A stretch of 61,939 nucleotides of DNA, from NCBI GenBank assembly GCA_027063305.1, contig JAMORY010000010.1, forward strand, positions 1 through 61,939. The letters are read 5' to 3'. Each line of letters begins with the position of its first letter. The first letter of the stretch is position 1. Below are positions 43,012-52,455 of the stretch, piece by piece. A model generated the notes under the pieces. It searched no databases. It was not told the DNA's origin and was given only the letters and a program-made list of their open reading frames with translations. A program made the position numbers and the translations under genes. The stretch is from Sulfurovum sp. Its GTDB lineage: Bacteria > Campylobacterota > Campylobacteria > Campylobacterales > Sulfurovaceae.

Positions 43012-44304
43012 CTACTTCTCTTCAAGTCCAAGAAGTTTTCCGAAGAGTTTATCTTCGATCATTCCCATCTTCACAGCTGGAAGAAGGTTGTTCTCTTGGT
43101 AGTACTTGATGACTGCTTGAGGGTCTTGACCGCTCATTAGCGCTTCATAGTAGATCGCTTGAGATACTTCTTGATCGTCAACCGTTACCTCTTTCTCTTT
43201 TGCAAGTGCATCAACGATGAATGTCGCTTTTACCGATTTCTCAGCTTCGTCTCTCATCTCTTCACGAAGAGCTTCTACCTTTTCTGGGTTCTCTTTATAT
43301 TCGTTAAGCTCTTCTTCGCTCATCTCTCTTGCTTTTGCATTGATCTTCGCATCGATCTCTTGCTCAACAATATTGTTAGGCAATGCAAAGTCAAACTGCT
43401 CTACCAACGCTTCGATCAGTTTTGGCTTAAGCTCTTCTTGATAAAGCTTAGCGAGTTTTTCATTGACCACTTGCTCCTTGAGTCTCTCTTTGAGTGTTTC
43501 AACCGTCGCATTCTCATCGTTAAGAAGTTTTTTCGCCAATTCATCATTGATCTCAGCTTCCACTTCTTCTTGGATCTCATGCAATTTCACTTTGAATGTC
43601 GCTTCTTTGCCCGCAAGGTCTTTTGCACCGTACTCTTCAGGGAATGTTACAACGACATCCTTCTCTTCGTCATACTTCATACCGATAATTTGGTCTTCAA
43701 ATCCGGGAATGAACTGACCAGAACCGATCTTGAGGTTGAACTTCTCCGCTTTTCCACCCTCGAACGGTTCACCGTCGATGAAACCTTCGAAATCGATAAC
43801 AACCATGTCACCGTCTCTGACCATTCTTTTTCTTTTGATCTTTTCGTATGAGACTTGTTGTTTTTTGATATCTTCAAGTTTAGCCTCTACTTCCTCTTCT
43901 GTCGCTTCAGGCTTTTCAAAAGACGGAATAGCTTTTTCATATCCGCTTACGTCGACTTTCGGTCTTAGAGAGAGTTCAAGCTCCACTTCGATCTTGTCAT
44001 CTTGCTTGTCGTACTTTTTGAAGATCGGCTCACCGATAATATCGGCAGGGTTCACTTCCGCTTGTGCGATACCTGCATCTACCAACGCCTTGAGTGCGTC
44101 GGACTCGGCATCTTGTGCCAACTTGTCACCATGCATCTTTTTCACTACGTGCGGAGGTACTTTTCCTTTTCTAAAACCGTCAACTTTCATCTGTTTACCG
44201 GCTTCTCTTGCAAGTCTGTCGATATTCTTTTCGATCACACTCTGCTCGATCTCACCACCTACGGCTACGTTTGCATCGTCAATTTTGTTTACTGTAACTT
44301 TCAC
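43012..44304 (-). CDS. tig: Trigger factor chaperone
   Basis: Trigger factor binds ribosomes and folds new chains. The 430-residue protein shows the ribosome-binding signature as GFRKGKVPPHVV (about 44-55). The FKBP-type prolyl isomerase domain (about 150-235) has GDMVVIDFEGFIDGEPFEGG, and a long helical C-terminal domain follows. Codon composition is Lys/Glu-rich as in the family. It begins the tig-clpP-def run. Confidence 0.96.
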   Translation of the reverse strand: MKVTVNKIDDANVAVGGEIEQSVIEKNIDRLAREAGKQMKVDGFRKGKVPPHVVKKMHGDKLAQDAESDALKALVDAGIAQAEVNPADIIGEPIFKKYDKQDDKIEVELELSLRPKVDVSGYEKAIPSFEKPEATEEEVEAKLEDIKKQQVSYEKIKRKRMVRDGDMVVIDFEGFIDGEPFEGGKAEKFNLKIGSGQFIPGFEDQIIGMKYDEEKDVVVTFPEEYGAKDLAGKEATFKVKLHEIQEEVEAEINDELAKKLLNDENATVETLKERLKEQVVNEKLAKLYQEELKPKLIEALVEQFDFALPNNIVEQEIDAKINAKAREMSEEELNEYKENPEKVEALREEMRDEAEKSVKATFIVDALAKEKEVTVDDQEVSQAIYYEALMSGQDPQAVIKYYQENNLLPAVKMGMIEDKLFGKLLGLEEK

Positions 44305-44456
44305 TACAATCCTTTTTACATAATAAATTGCGTGATTTTATCTAAATTTTAATAAAAATCCTATGCATGGTCATTGGCAAAGAGGGAATAAAAGAGGAAA
44401 GGTATGGGCAGACCTGTGTGTCTGCCCTTTATTGAAGAGAAAATATTTTATGATGA

Positions 44457-46280
44457 TCAGGATTTTTCCAAATTCTTCTTATCTCTTGCCATTCTTTTTC
44501 TAATGGTCGGATCAAGGAATTTCTTACGGATACGGATACTCTCCGGCGTAATTTCGATAAGTTCGTCATCTTCGATCCACTCCATGGCTGATTCAAGCGT
44601 GATCTCACGCGGAGGAACCAGTTTGATCGCATCATCCGCACCGCTGGTACGCATGTTGGTAAGCTGTTTACCCTTAAGCGGGTTGACATCAAGGTCTCCC
44701 GGTCTTGCAGACTCACCGATGACCATACCGGTATAAACTTTATCCTGAGGCTTGATAAACATCGTTCCACGTGCTTGGAGGTTGAAGATGGAGAAGGCGA
44801 CCGCTTCACCGTTATCCATAGAGACAAGTGCACCCGGTGTACGGCTGACAACCGACCCTGAATATGGTCTGTACTCGATGAATGAGTGGTTCATGATTCC
44901 CTCACCTTTGGTATCTGTCAAAAACTCGGAACGGAACCCGATAAGTCCACGTGCAGGAATTTCGAACTCGATACGCACCGTACCGTCAGGCATTGGTGTA
45001 AGGCTTGTCATCTCCGCTTTTCTCTTTCCGAGTTTCTCAATAGCAACACCTTGGAACTCTTCGGGAACATCCACTACAAGATGCTCGAACGGCTCCATTT
45101 TTACACCGTTCTCCTCTTTGACGACAACTTCCGGACGTGCAAGCAGGAACTCGAACCCTTCACGTCTCATGTTCTCAGCCAAAATACCGATCTGAAGCTC
45201 ACCACGTCCGGAAACCTTGAACGAGGCATCCCCTAGAGGCTCCATACGCATAGCGATGTTGGTCTCCATCTCTTTTTCAAGTCTTTCACGGATCTTGTTG
45301 GATGTGACGTGTTTCCCTTCCGTACCTGCCAACGGGCCGTCATTTACCGACATAATAACAGAGAGGGTCGGCTCTTCAACGTGCATCGGATCAAGCGGTA
45401 CAGGGTTGGAAGGATCACAGATGGAATCTCCGACATCGATATCCGCAAAACCTGCGATCGCTACGATATCACCCGCTTCCGCCTCATCGATCTCCATACG
45501 CTCAAGCCCTTTGAACCCGATGAGTTTAGAGACACGTGATTTGGTCTTTTCACCACTGGCTTTGACAAGAACATACTCATCACCTTTTTTGACTTTACCG
45601 TTGAAAATACGCGTAATACCGATACGTCCGACAAAATTGTCACTATCAAGCGTAAAGACCTGTGCCTGTGTATCGGCGTCAGGTGAACCTTCCGGATACG
45701 GTACTTTTTCAAGGATCGCTTCAAAGAGCGGTGTCATATCCTTGTTCTCGTCTTCAAGGTTCCATTTCGCATACCCGTCACGTGCCGCTGCGTAGAGTAC
45801 CGGGAATTCAAGCTGATCCTCGTTGGCATCAAGTGCAACGAGAAGGTCGAACATTTCATCAAGTACACGGTCTGGCTCCGCACCGTCTTTGTCGATCTTG
45901 TTGATAACGACTACAGGAATAAGCCCTAGCTCGATCGCTTTTTTCAATACGAATTTCGTTTGAGGCATGACACCTTCCTGCGCATCGACAAGCATCAATA
46001 CACCGTCGACCATCTTCAAAACACGTTCAACTTCACCACCGAAGTCGGCGTGACCCGGAGTGTCGATAATGTTGATCTTGTGATCTTTGTAAGTGATCGC
46101 CGTATTTTTTGAAAGGATAGTGATCCCTCTCTCTTTTTCGATGTCATTACTATCCATTGCTCTCTCTTCTACCTGCTGGTGTGCTTCGAACGTACCTGAT
46201 TGCTGAAGCAGTTGGTCAACCAGTGTGGTCTTACCGTGGTCGACGTGCGCAATAACGGCAATATTCTTGATCTTTTGCAT
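44457..46280 (-). CDS. typA: GTPase TypA/BipA
   Basis: TypA is a translational GTPase that assists ribosome assembly and stress responses. The 607-residue protein has G1 AHVDHGKTT, the GITI switch ([13 protein letters not shown]), G3 [14 protein letters not shown], and G4 [13 protein letters not shown]. The C-terminal BipA-specific domain has [18 protein letters not shown]. The leader contains a small GGGCA/TGCCC stem next to AGGAAA. It stands 150 bases from tig and is probably a separate unit. Confidence 0.97.
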   Translation of the reverse strand: MQKIKNIAVIAHVDHGKTTLVDQLLQQSGTFEAHQQVEERAMDSNDIEKERGITILSKNTAITYKDHKINIIDTPGHADFGGEVERVLKMVDGVLMLVDAQEGVMPQTKFVLKKAIELGLIPVVVINKIDKDGAEPDRVLDEMFDLLVALDANEDQLEFPVLYAAARDGYAKWNLEDENKDMTPLFEAILEKVPYPEGSPDADTQAQVFTLDSDNFVGRIGITRIFNGKVKKGDEYVLVKASGEKTKSRVSKLIGFKGLERMEIDEAEAGDIVAIAGFADIDVGDSICDPSNPVPLDPMHVEEPTLSVIMSVNDGPLAGTEGKHVTSNKIRERLEKEMETNIAMRMEPLGDASFKVSGRGELQIGILAENMRREGFEFLLARPEVVVKEENGVKMEPFEHLVVDVPEEFQGVAIEKLGKRKAEMTSLTPMPDGTVRIEFEIPARGLIGFRSEFLTDTKGEGIMNHSFIEYRPYSGSVVSRTPGALVSMDNGEAVAFSIFNLQARGTMFIKPQDKVYTGMVIGESARPGDLDVNPLKGKQLTNMRTSGADDAIKLVPPREITLESAMEWIEDDELIEITPESIRIRKKFLDPTIRKRMARDKKNLEKS

Positions 46281-46459
46281 TAAAATTTCCTAAAATGGGC
46301 ATTTGCCCTTGTTGTATTTCGCGAATTATATCCAAAACAAACTATTATAGAGGTTTAGTGAACAAAACTGCACCGGTACAGTGAGTATTCCAAAGTACTG
46401 CACTTTGCGTATTCCAGGCGAAAATACAGCTAGAAAGAGAGGGGTCTTTCAGCGTTATA

Positions 46460-47563
46460 TCAAATGGCATAGCCATAGATCTCATGGTAGCTTTTCATCG
46501 CATATCGATCGGTCATGGAAGCGATATAGTCAGCGATCACACGCACTTCGTTCCGTTGGGAAAAGAGTGATTTCTGATAAGGGGGAAGAAGATCGATATC
46601 TTCCCTGAAAGCGTGATACAAGCCTTTGATACACTGTTTTCCCGCATACATCTTCCGTGCGATCTTTTCATGTTTGTAGAGTTTTTGAAAAAGACGTTTT
46701 TTAAGCACTTTTAATGCTTTTTCCGTCTCTTGTGAAAAACCTAAAGGTATCGGTTCTGTTGCATCAAGGGTCGCTACGAGCGGCTCTTCACCTCTGTAGC
46801 GTGCCGCTCCCGATCGAGAGTGTTGAATGAAATCCTCCACCAAAAGCTTGATCAACCCCGCAACAAAACGGTGGCGGTAGAGTTTTTCACACCGTGCTAT
46901 TCCCTCCTCCTGCACCGCTTCATCGACACGTTGACACAAGGGGTCGTCAAGCAGATCCTCAAAAGAGATAAGCCCATATTTGATACCGTCATCGATGTCG
47001 TGTGAGGTGTAGGCGATCTCATCGGCATGGTCGACCACCATCGCTTCGAGAGAGGGGTGTTTATGGAGTGCGAAACGTACATCCAACTCTTGAAGAAAAG
47101 GCTTTTCGTAAGGGAAGGAGTGCTTAAGTACCCCTTCGAGGGTGGCAAAGGTCAAGTTAAGCCCGTCAAAATCCTTATAACGCTTCTCCAGTTTCGTCAA
47201 GACCCGAAAGGACTGAAAGTTATGTTCGAAACCCAAAGGGTGCCCGTCCGCTTTAAGGAGTCTATCCAATTCGTCACCACCTACATGTCCAAACGGCGTA
47301 TGACCCAGATCGTGTGAAAGAGCGATCACCTCCGCCAGAGTTTCATTGAGTTGCAGCATTCTTGCCAATGTACGGGCGATCTGGCTTACCTCCAAGGAGT
47401 GGGTCAAACGGGTACGGAAGTAGTCCCCCTCATGGTTCAAGAACACCTGTGTCTTATATTCAAGACGTCTAAAGGAACTACAATGAATCACCCTGTCACG
47501 GTCACGCGAATAGGGATCTCGGAAATCCTCATTGAAGGGGTGAAAGCGCTGGTAGGGTCTCAT
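46460..47563 (-). CDS. dgt: Deoxyguanosinetriphosphate triphosphohydrolase-like HD protein
   Basis: Dgt-type enzymes cut dNTPs to nucleoside and triphosphate. The HD metal site is visible in the 367-residue protein: His in RTRLTHSLEVSQIAR, HD in ALSHDLGHTPFGHVGGDEL, and Asp in VDHADEIAYTSHDIDD. The start RPYQRFHPFNEDFRDPYSRDRDRVIHCSSFRRLEYKTQVF is the standard dGTPase beginning. The group is of the type-2/3 short form. It is divergent from thyX with 65 bases between, an apt pairing for dNTP control. Confidence 0.9.
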   Translation of the reverse strand: MRPYQRFHPFNEDFRDPYSRDRDRVIHCSSFRRLEYKTQVFLNHEGDYFRTRLTHSLEVSQIARTLARMLQLNETLAEVIALSHDLGHTPFGHVGGDELDRLLKADGHPLGFEHNFQSFRVLTKLEKRYKDFDGLNLTFATLEGVLKHSFPYEKPFLQELDVRFALHKHPSLEAMVVDHADEIAYTSHDIDDGIKYGLISFEDLLDDPLCQRVDEAVQEEGIARCEKLYRHRFVAGLIKLLVEDFIQHSRSGAARYRGEEPLVATLDATEPIPLGFSQETEKALKVLKKRLFQKLYKHEKIARKMYAGKQCIKGLYHAFREDIDLLPPYQKSLFSQRNEVRVIADYIASMTDRYAMKSYHEIYGYAI

Positions 47564-47628
47564 GGCTGCCTCCTTTAGACTCTTTTGCTATAATTGTACC
47601 AAAATCTTAATTCACAGGGGTCAGAGGG

Positions 47629-48468
47629 ATGGCGACGGCACAGATGTATCATATCACCTATCACAAACCGAAAGTGACACTACTTCAAGAGAGTGGTCTA
47701 GGGGTTGCCGAGATCGCGGCCCGTACCTGTTACGACAGCTTCGAAAACTCCGAGAACCAGTGTATCAAAGAGGCGATGGAGAAGCTTGATACCGAGGCGA
47801 TCAATGCCATAGACTCCTCCGAACTTCTCGCCAACCTCGCATGGGTACACCACCACCACTCCATTATCGAACATGCAACACTGAGCTATCTTATTCAGGG
47901 GACTTCAAGAGGGGTGCTTCAAGAGCATGCACGCCACAGGATACAAGCCATTTCGGTACGCAGTACCCGCTACACCATGTCCTCGGTCATCAATGCGTTC
48001 GTCGCTTCGCTCGAAGCAAAAGAGGGATTTAGCTTCTTCTTGGAGAAACTGCTTGGTCTGAACCTCTTTGTCATTGCCGATGAAGCGTACCTTGCCATTG
48101 AGATACGAGCTATTTATGACAAACTGCTTTTCCAATATGCCAAAGATAGCGACTTCATTCGCAATGCCGTAGCAAAATCCTCATTACCGTTCCTTGAAGT
48201 ACATAAAAACGATGCACGATCGCTCTACGAAGCGCTTGAGTGCGGAAAGAAGAAACGAAACGTGGGTGATGCCTTCAAACACATCGTCTCAGACAACTGG
48301 AAGGTCGATATGGTCGTTACGTTCAACATCCGTTCGCTCAAGAACTACTTCGACCTGCGTGACAGCGGTGCGGCATGGTTCCAGATACGCTGGCTTGCCC
48401 AAGAGATGAAACGAGTCACACCTACCAAATACCTCAAACTCATAGATAAACAACATAAACCGCTATAA
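47629..48468 (+). CDS. thyX: FAD-dependent thymidylate synthase
   Basis: ThyX makes dTMP from dUMP with folate and FAD, replacing ThyA. The signature RHR-x7-S is exact: RHR at 102-104 and Ser112, followed by Arg114. HHHHSIIEHATLSYLI precedes it. The 279-residue length is somewhat above the usual 220-250. The ribosome binding site AGGGG lies seven bases before the ATG. Its partner gene is the L,D-transpeptidase, ten bases downstream, with no obvious functional link. Confidence 0.96.
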   Translation: MATAQMYHITYHKPKVTLLQESGLGVAEIAARTCYDSFENSENQCIKEAMEKLDTEAINAIDSSELLANLAWVHHHHSIIEHATLSYLIQGTSRGVLQEHARHRIQAISVRSTRYTMSSVINAFVASLEAKEGFSFFLEKLLGLNLFVIADEAYLAIEIRAIYDKLLFQYAKDSDFIRNAVAKSSLPFLEVHKNDARSLYEALECGKKKRNVGDAFKHIVSDNWKVDMVVTFNIRSLKNYFDLRDSGAAWFQIRWLAQEMKRVTPTKYLKLIDKQHKPL

Positions 48469-48478
48469 GGACCTCTTT

Positions 48479-50203
48479 TTGAAGCCATTTAGACCCTTTC
48501 TCTTCAGCCTGCTGTTCTGCTGGTATGGGAACAGTGCCTCTGCACAACCGCTCACGATGGCATCGATCACTGCGGATCTGCAACATGCCATCAAGACAAA
48601 GCTTAAAGGGAAGAACACCGCTATCGTACAGGAGATCTATGCCAAAACGGGTAACCGACCGTTATGGATCGGCACACAGAATGCACAAAAAATGAGTGCA
48701 TTGATCCAAGCGCTAAAGAACCCGCTTTACAACTATAAGAACAAATCGTTCGACCAAAAGTCCATCAAAAAGCTCCTCTACTACCTTGACAATAACGCCA
48801 TTGATGAGGGTAAGAAAGCTGCCGTCTATGCAAGGCTCGACCTTCTCTTGACCAACTCATATGTCAGACTGGTACGGTTCATCGTCCAAGGTGATGTCGA
48901 CTGGAACTTGGTACAAAAGAAGTTCCATGCCTTAAAAGAGAGTCATGATATCCAAGCAACGTGGGAGATGCATCCCAAACCCTTCCCACCTCACAAACCG
49001 ATGATCGATGCAGCAATCAAAGGGAACATCACCACCTACCTCAATAGTTTACTGCCATTGGAGAATCGCTACCGTGCACTGGTTAGAATGCTAGAGAACT
49101 ACCGCCGTATGGAGAAGTTCCCCAAAATACCGTACAGTAGCAAGCCTCTAAAGGTCGGAATGCACAGCACAATCATCGAACAGGTGAAAAAACGTCTACA
49201 GATATCAGGTGACTACCCAAAGAACGCCCCGATAAACCGTACGTTCGATGAGACATTAAAAAGAGCGGTCATCACTTACCAGAAACGCTACCTGCTTGAG
49301 GTGACAGGAGAGATAGACAAGACCATGACATGGTACTTGAATCAACCTGCACGCAAAAATATCCAAGCTATCATCACCAATCTCGATAAGACAAAACTCT
49401 ACCCACGCCATTTTGAAAAAGAGTATATCGAAGTGAATGTTCCCGACTTCAACCTGCGTTACTATATTGACGGTGAGCGGGTATTGAAAAAAGGGGTGGT
49501 CGTCGGGCGTATCGACCGCCCTACCCCCATTTTTGACGATAAAATGGAGTATATGGTCATCAACCCTACATGGACCATTCCTGACAATCTTATCAAACGC
49601 GATCTTATTCACGTATTCAGAGAGAATCCCGACTATCTGTTAGTGAACAATATTCATGTCTTCAGAGGAAAGAAAGAGGTTGATATTACCCCACAGATGC
49701 TTGATCCCTATGAGTACAGCGATAAACCCGTTCCCTATCGATTCGTTCAATTTCCCGGTGACAATAATGCCCTTGGGCGTATCAAGTTCATGTTCCCTAA
49801 CAAGTATGCCGTCTATATTCACGATACGGACAACAAATCACTGCTTAAGCGCCGCTACAAGGTCTACTCTTCAGGCTGTATGCGCGTAGAGCAACCTTTT
49901 GAGCTTGCCGATCTGCTTCTTAGACATGCCTCCAAGCACTACAGTTATGAGGATATCGAAGAGATCATCGCATCGGACAAACCGACCACCATACGCCTTA
50001 AAGAGCCCGTACCGGTACATATTGTCTACTTTACTGTTTTTGAAGAGGATGGTCTGGCATACTTTAAACACGATATCTATCTCTACGATCAGATCATCTA
50101 CGAATCTTCGGCAGGACATAAAAAAGAGTACTTCACAATGCCTAAAAAACGTATGATCACCATCAAAAAGCAAAAAGCGAACCAGAAGCCTCTCTCTAAT
50201 TAA
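48479..50203 (+). CDS. L,D-transpeptidase, YcbB/LdtD type (copy 2, TTG start)
   Basis: This second YcbB-like enzyme has 574 residues. It has a signal peptide (MKPFRPFLFSLLFCWYGNSASA) and a peptidoglycan-binding domain (about 225-285). The catalytic YkuD domain contains HDTDNKSLLKRRYKVYSSGC with Cys467. SSGC in place of SHGC also occurs in E. coli YcbB. The C-terminus has a basic tail of about 25 residues not found in copy 1. TTG 48479, preceded by AAGGA, is the only sensible start. Compared with copy 1 it is clearly diverged. Confidence 0.92.
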   Translation: MKPFRPFLFSLLFCWYGNSASAQPLTMASITADLQHAIKTKLKGKNTAIVQEIYAKTGNRPLWIGTQNAQKMSALIQALKNPLYNYKNKSFDQKSIKKLLYYLDNNAIDEGKKAAVYARLDLLLTNSYVRLVRFIVQGDVDWNLVQKKFHALKESHDIQATWEMHPKPFPPHKPMIDAAIKGNITTYLNSLLPLENRYRALVRMLENYRRMEKFPKIPYSSKPLKVGMHSTIIEQVKKRLQISGDYPKNAPINRTFDETLKRAVITYQKRYLLEVTGEIDKTMTWYLNQPARKNIQAIITNLDKTKLYPRHFEKEYIEVNVPDFNLRYYIDGERVLKKGVVVGRIDRPTPIFDDKMEYMVINPTWTIPDNLIKRDLIHVFRENPDYLLVNNIHVFRGKKEVDITPQMLDPYEYSDKPVPYRFVQFPGDNNALGRIKFMFPNKYAVYIHDTDNKSLLKRRYKVYSSGCMRVEQPFELADLLLRHASKHYSYEDIEEIIASDKPTTIRLKEPVPVHIVYFTVFEEDGLAYFKHDIYLYDQIIYESSAGHKKEYFTMPKKRMITIKKQKANQKPLSN

Positions 50204-50227
50204 TATTTTATCTTGTAATTTTTCAGG

Positions 50228-50247
50228 TTGGGTTCTCCTGAACCCGA
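50228..50247 (+). terminator. Hairpin after the second L,D-transpeptidase gene
   Basis: GGGTTC (50230-50235) and GAACCC (50240-50245), extended by two weaker pairs, form a stem with loop TCCT 25 bases after the stop. Only scattered T residues follow. The rest of the gap to ruvC (50248-50300) shows nothing further. Confidence 0.5.
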
Positions 50248-50300
50248 CACTAAGTTCCAATATCGATTTCAACTATTTTGTCAAGTAAGGACACCCCGAC

Positions 50301-50780
50301 CTACGATTTTCTCATTTTTACCCGCTGTAGATGGGTAATAGCGATCGCCATGGCATCGGTGATATCGAGCGGTTTGATCTCCTTATTGATCTTCAAAAGC
50401 CGTTTGACCATGAACGCTACCTGCTCTTTGGTCGCCTTTCCGTTACCTGTAACAGCCTTTTTCACCTGTAGCGGGGTATATTCGTAAAAATACCCTACCT
50501 CCTGTAATACCTTCAATGAGAGCGCTCCACGGAACTGTGCCAGTTTCAAGACAGTTTTGGGATTGTATGCAAAGAAGATATCCTCTATTGCCACTTCATC
50601 GATGGTATGTGAGCGCAGAATAATGTCTATTCCTTCTACAAGCTCAACGATCTGTTCCTGAAGCTCCTTGGTCTTGATCTTCAACAATCCCGCTTCGAGA
50701 AGTGAATAGTTCCTACCATCCCAATGTAGGATACAATAGCCTAGATTACGGCTTCCGGGGTCGATTCCTAAAATATTCAT
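50301..50780 (-). CDS. ruvC: Holliday junction endonuclease RuvC
   Basis: RuvC cuts Holliday junctions. The four acidic active-site residues are present: Asp7 ([11 protein letters not shown]), Glu66 ([13 protein letters not shown]), Asp139 and Asp142 ([11 protein letters not shown]). Length is 159 residues, as in the family. The start codon overlaps the first DnaA box of the origin region, so replication initiation and ruvC expression may influence each other. Confidence 0.96.
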   Translation of the reverse strand: MNILGIDPGSRNLGYCILHWDGRNYSLLEAGLLKIKTKELQEQIVELVEGIDIILRSHTIDEVAIEDIFFAYNPKTVLKLAQFRGALSLKVLQEVGYFYEYTPLQVKKAVTGNGKATKEQVAFMVKRLLKINKEIKPLDITDAMAIAITHLQRVKMRKS

Positions 50781-50898
50781 TCACACCTTTGTTCACATGG
50801 TGAATAACTTCTTTCACTATGTTTTAGTGCCCGTATTTTAGCTTAAGTTGGCTAAAATTGCGAAAGTTATTCACATTATCTTTTCACAGGGTGAAAAT
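50777..50898 (+). other. oriC cluster 1 (DnaA boxes upstream of dnaA)
   Basis: At least six DnaA-box-like 9-mers lie between ruvC and dnaA. On the plus strand they are TCATTCACA (50777-50785), TTGTTCACA (50789-50797), TTATTCACA (50867-50875) and CTTTTCACA (50880-50888). On the minus strand they are TTATTCACC (50799-50807) and ATTTTCACC (50890-50898). TCATTCACA matches the Helicobacter-type box, and TTATTCACA is one base from the E. coli consensus. The stretch between 50808 and 50866 is AT-rich. Confidence 0.75.
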
Positions 50899-50923
50899 CA
50901 CTATATTTTAAGAGGCTGCCAAG

Positions 50924-52264
50924 ATGAACATCGGACAAAAGGTACTTTTCGAACTCAAAAAAGAGATCACTCAGACAGAGTATGACCGCTATATTAAAAA
51001 ACTGGTCTTCGATGCCAAACGTTCACGCAGCAATATTGTCTACTTCAATGCCCCCAATATGCTCGTAGCAAAATGGGTCAAAACCAAATACAGTGATAAG
51101 ATCGCCCACCTTTTCGAACTCCAGAACGAGGTCAAACCCGAAGTAGAGATCACTGTTGGAACACCCAAGAGCAAAAATACGCCAAGCATGGCTACACCGA
51201 AGGTTCACCAAGAAAAAAGCCATGCAAAAAGTACCTATTTGAACCCCTCTTTGACCTTCGAGAGCTTCATTGTCGGTGAGTCCAACCAGTTTGCCTACAC
51301 CACCTCCAAGGCAGTAGCGGAAAAACCGGGAAGACTCTATAATCCTCTTTTTATCTACGGTGGGGTCGGTCTAGGAAAGACCCACCTGCTTCAAGCGATC
51401 GGAAACTATCATGTCGCAATGGGTAATACCGTCATCTACACGACACTTGAACAATTCATGAACTCTTTTACTTCACACCTGCGCTCTCAGACCATGGACC
51501 GTTTCCGTGACAAGTACCGTGATTGTGACCTTCTGCTCATTGATGACATTCAGTTCCTCAGCCGTAAAGAGCAGACCCAAGAGGAGTTCTTTCACACCTT
51601 TAACGAACTGCACAATGCCAATAAACAGATCGTTATGACCGCAGACAGACCGCCCAACAAGATCGCAGGGCTTGTCGACAGACTCCGTACCCGTTTCGAG
51701 TGGGGAATGATGGCAGACATCCAGCCTCCGGGGCTTGAGACAAAGATCGCGATCATTCAGAAGAAGTGCGAACTTGACGGAATCAGACTCTCCAACGAAG
51801 TGGTCAACTTCATCGCTACCAATATGGGTGATAACATCCGAGAGATCGAAAGTGCTATCATCCGTATTAATGCAATGGCGGCAATGCTCAATCAAGAGAT
51901 CACCCTCGATTTCGCACAAAATGCCATCAAAGACCAACTTAAAGAGAAAAAAGAGAGCATCACTATCGATGATATCGTCAAGATCGTCTCCAAAGAGCTC
52001 AATATCAAACCAAGCGACATCAAATCGAAAAAACGGACAAAGAATGTCGTCAATGCCCGCCGTACCGCTATATATCTGGCTAGAAACCTTACCTCTACCA
52101 ACTCTATGCCTCAGATCGCCCTCTATTTCGGTATGAAAGACCATAGCGCCGTCTCACATGCAATGAAAAAGATCGATGAAATCATCGAGAACGATGAAAA
52201 TTTCAAAGTATTGCTAGAAGAGCTTTCAAACAAAATCCGTACCGATACCAAGCAAAACGATTAA
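50924..52264 (+). CDS. dnaA: Chromosomal replication initiator DnaA
   Basis: DnaA binds DnaA boxes at oriC and opens the duplex. The 446-residue protein has an N-terminal domain I, a short linker, and the AAA+ domain with GGVGLGKT (146-153) and LLLIDD (203-208). Domain IV carries the DNA-recognition signature around ARRTAIYLARNLTSTNSMPQIALYFG and DHSAVSHAMKKI. Its gene is flanked by two box clusters and followed by dnaN, so it is probably autoregulated. Confidence 0.98.
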   Translation: MNIGQKVLFELKKEITQTEYDRYIKKLVFDAKRSRSNIVYFNAPNMLVAKWVKTKYSDKIAHLFELQNEVKPEVEITVGTPKSKNTPSMATPKVHQEKSHAKSTYLNPSLTFESFIVGESNQFAYTTSKAVAEKPGRLYNPLFIYGGVGLGKTHLLQAIGNYHVAMGNTVIYTTLEQFMNSFTSHLRSQTMDRFRDKYRDCDLLLIDDIQFLSRKEQTQEEFFHTFNELHNANKQIVMTADRPPNKIAGLVDRLRTRFEWGMMADIQPPGLETKIAIIQKKCELDGIRLSNEVVNFIATNMGDNIREIESAIIRINAMAAMLNQEITLDFAQNAIKDQLKEKKESITIDDIVKIVSKELNIKPSDIKSKKRTKNVVNARRTAIYLARNLTSTNSMPQIALYFGMKDHSAVSHAMKKIDEIIENDENFKVLLEELSNKIRTDTKQND

Positions 52265-52282
52265 AGAGAAGATTAATCACTA

Positions 52283-52395
52283 AAAACTTGAATAAAAAAA
52301 AGATATAATTATACAAGTGAATAAATGTGAAGATCTCTCACACAGGCAAAACAGAGAAAACGACCGTGTCATCGGCGTTTGCAGTCTTTTTCACA
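52283..52395. other. oriC cluster 2 with AT-rich region (dnaA-dnaN gap)
   Basis: The gap between dnaA and dnaN starts with an AT-rich run (52280-52315) that could be the unwinding element. Box-like sites follow: TTATTCACT on the minus strand (52316-52324), TTCACA on the minus strand (52326-52331) and TTTTTCACA on the plus strand (52387-52395). Together with cluster 1 this suggests a bipartite origin as described for Helicobacter and relatives. The split arrangement is inferred here. Confidence 0.6.
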
Positions 52396-52455
52396 TTTTC
52401 ATGCGGAACTACTGCTATCTACTAAAAATATTAAAAATAAAATGAAGGAGAGTCA

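Noticed and set aside
43159-43851. 230-codon open frame opposite tig
   Set aside because: Antisense of the Lys/Glu-rich trigger factor gives long Phe/Leu-rich frames by composition. It has no start context.
48479-50203. Loss of catalytic His in the second L,D-transpeptidase (SSGC for SHGC)
   Set aside because: E. coli YcbB also has SSGC. The catalytic Cys and the upstream His are intact, so inactivity is not implied.
51473-52144. 223-codon open frame opposite dnaA
   Set aside because: It is the mirror of a clearly real dnaA in a low-stop antisense frame. It has no ribosome binding site and no recognisable domain.
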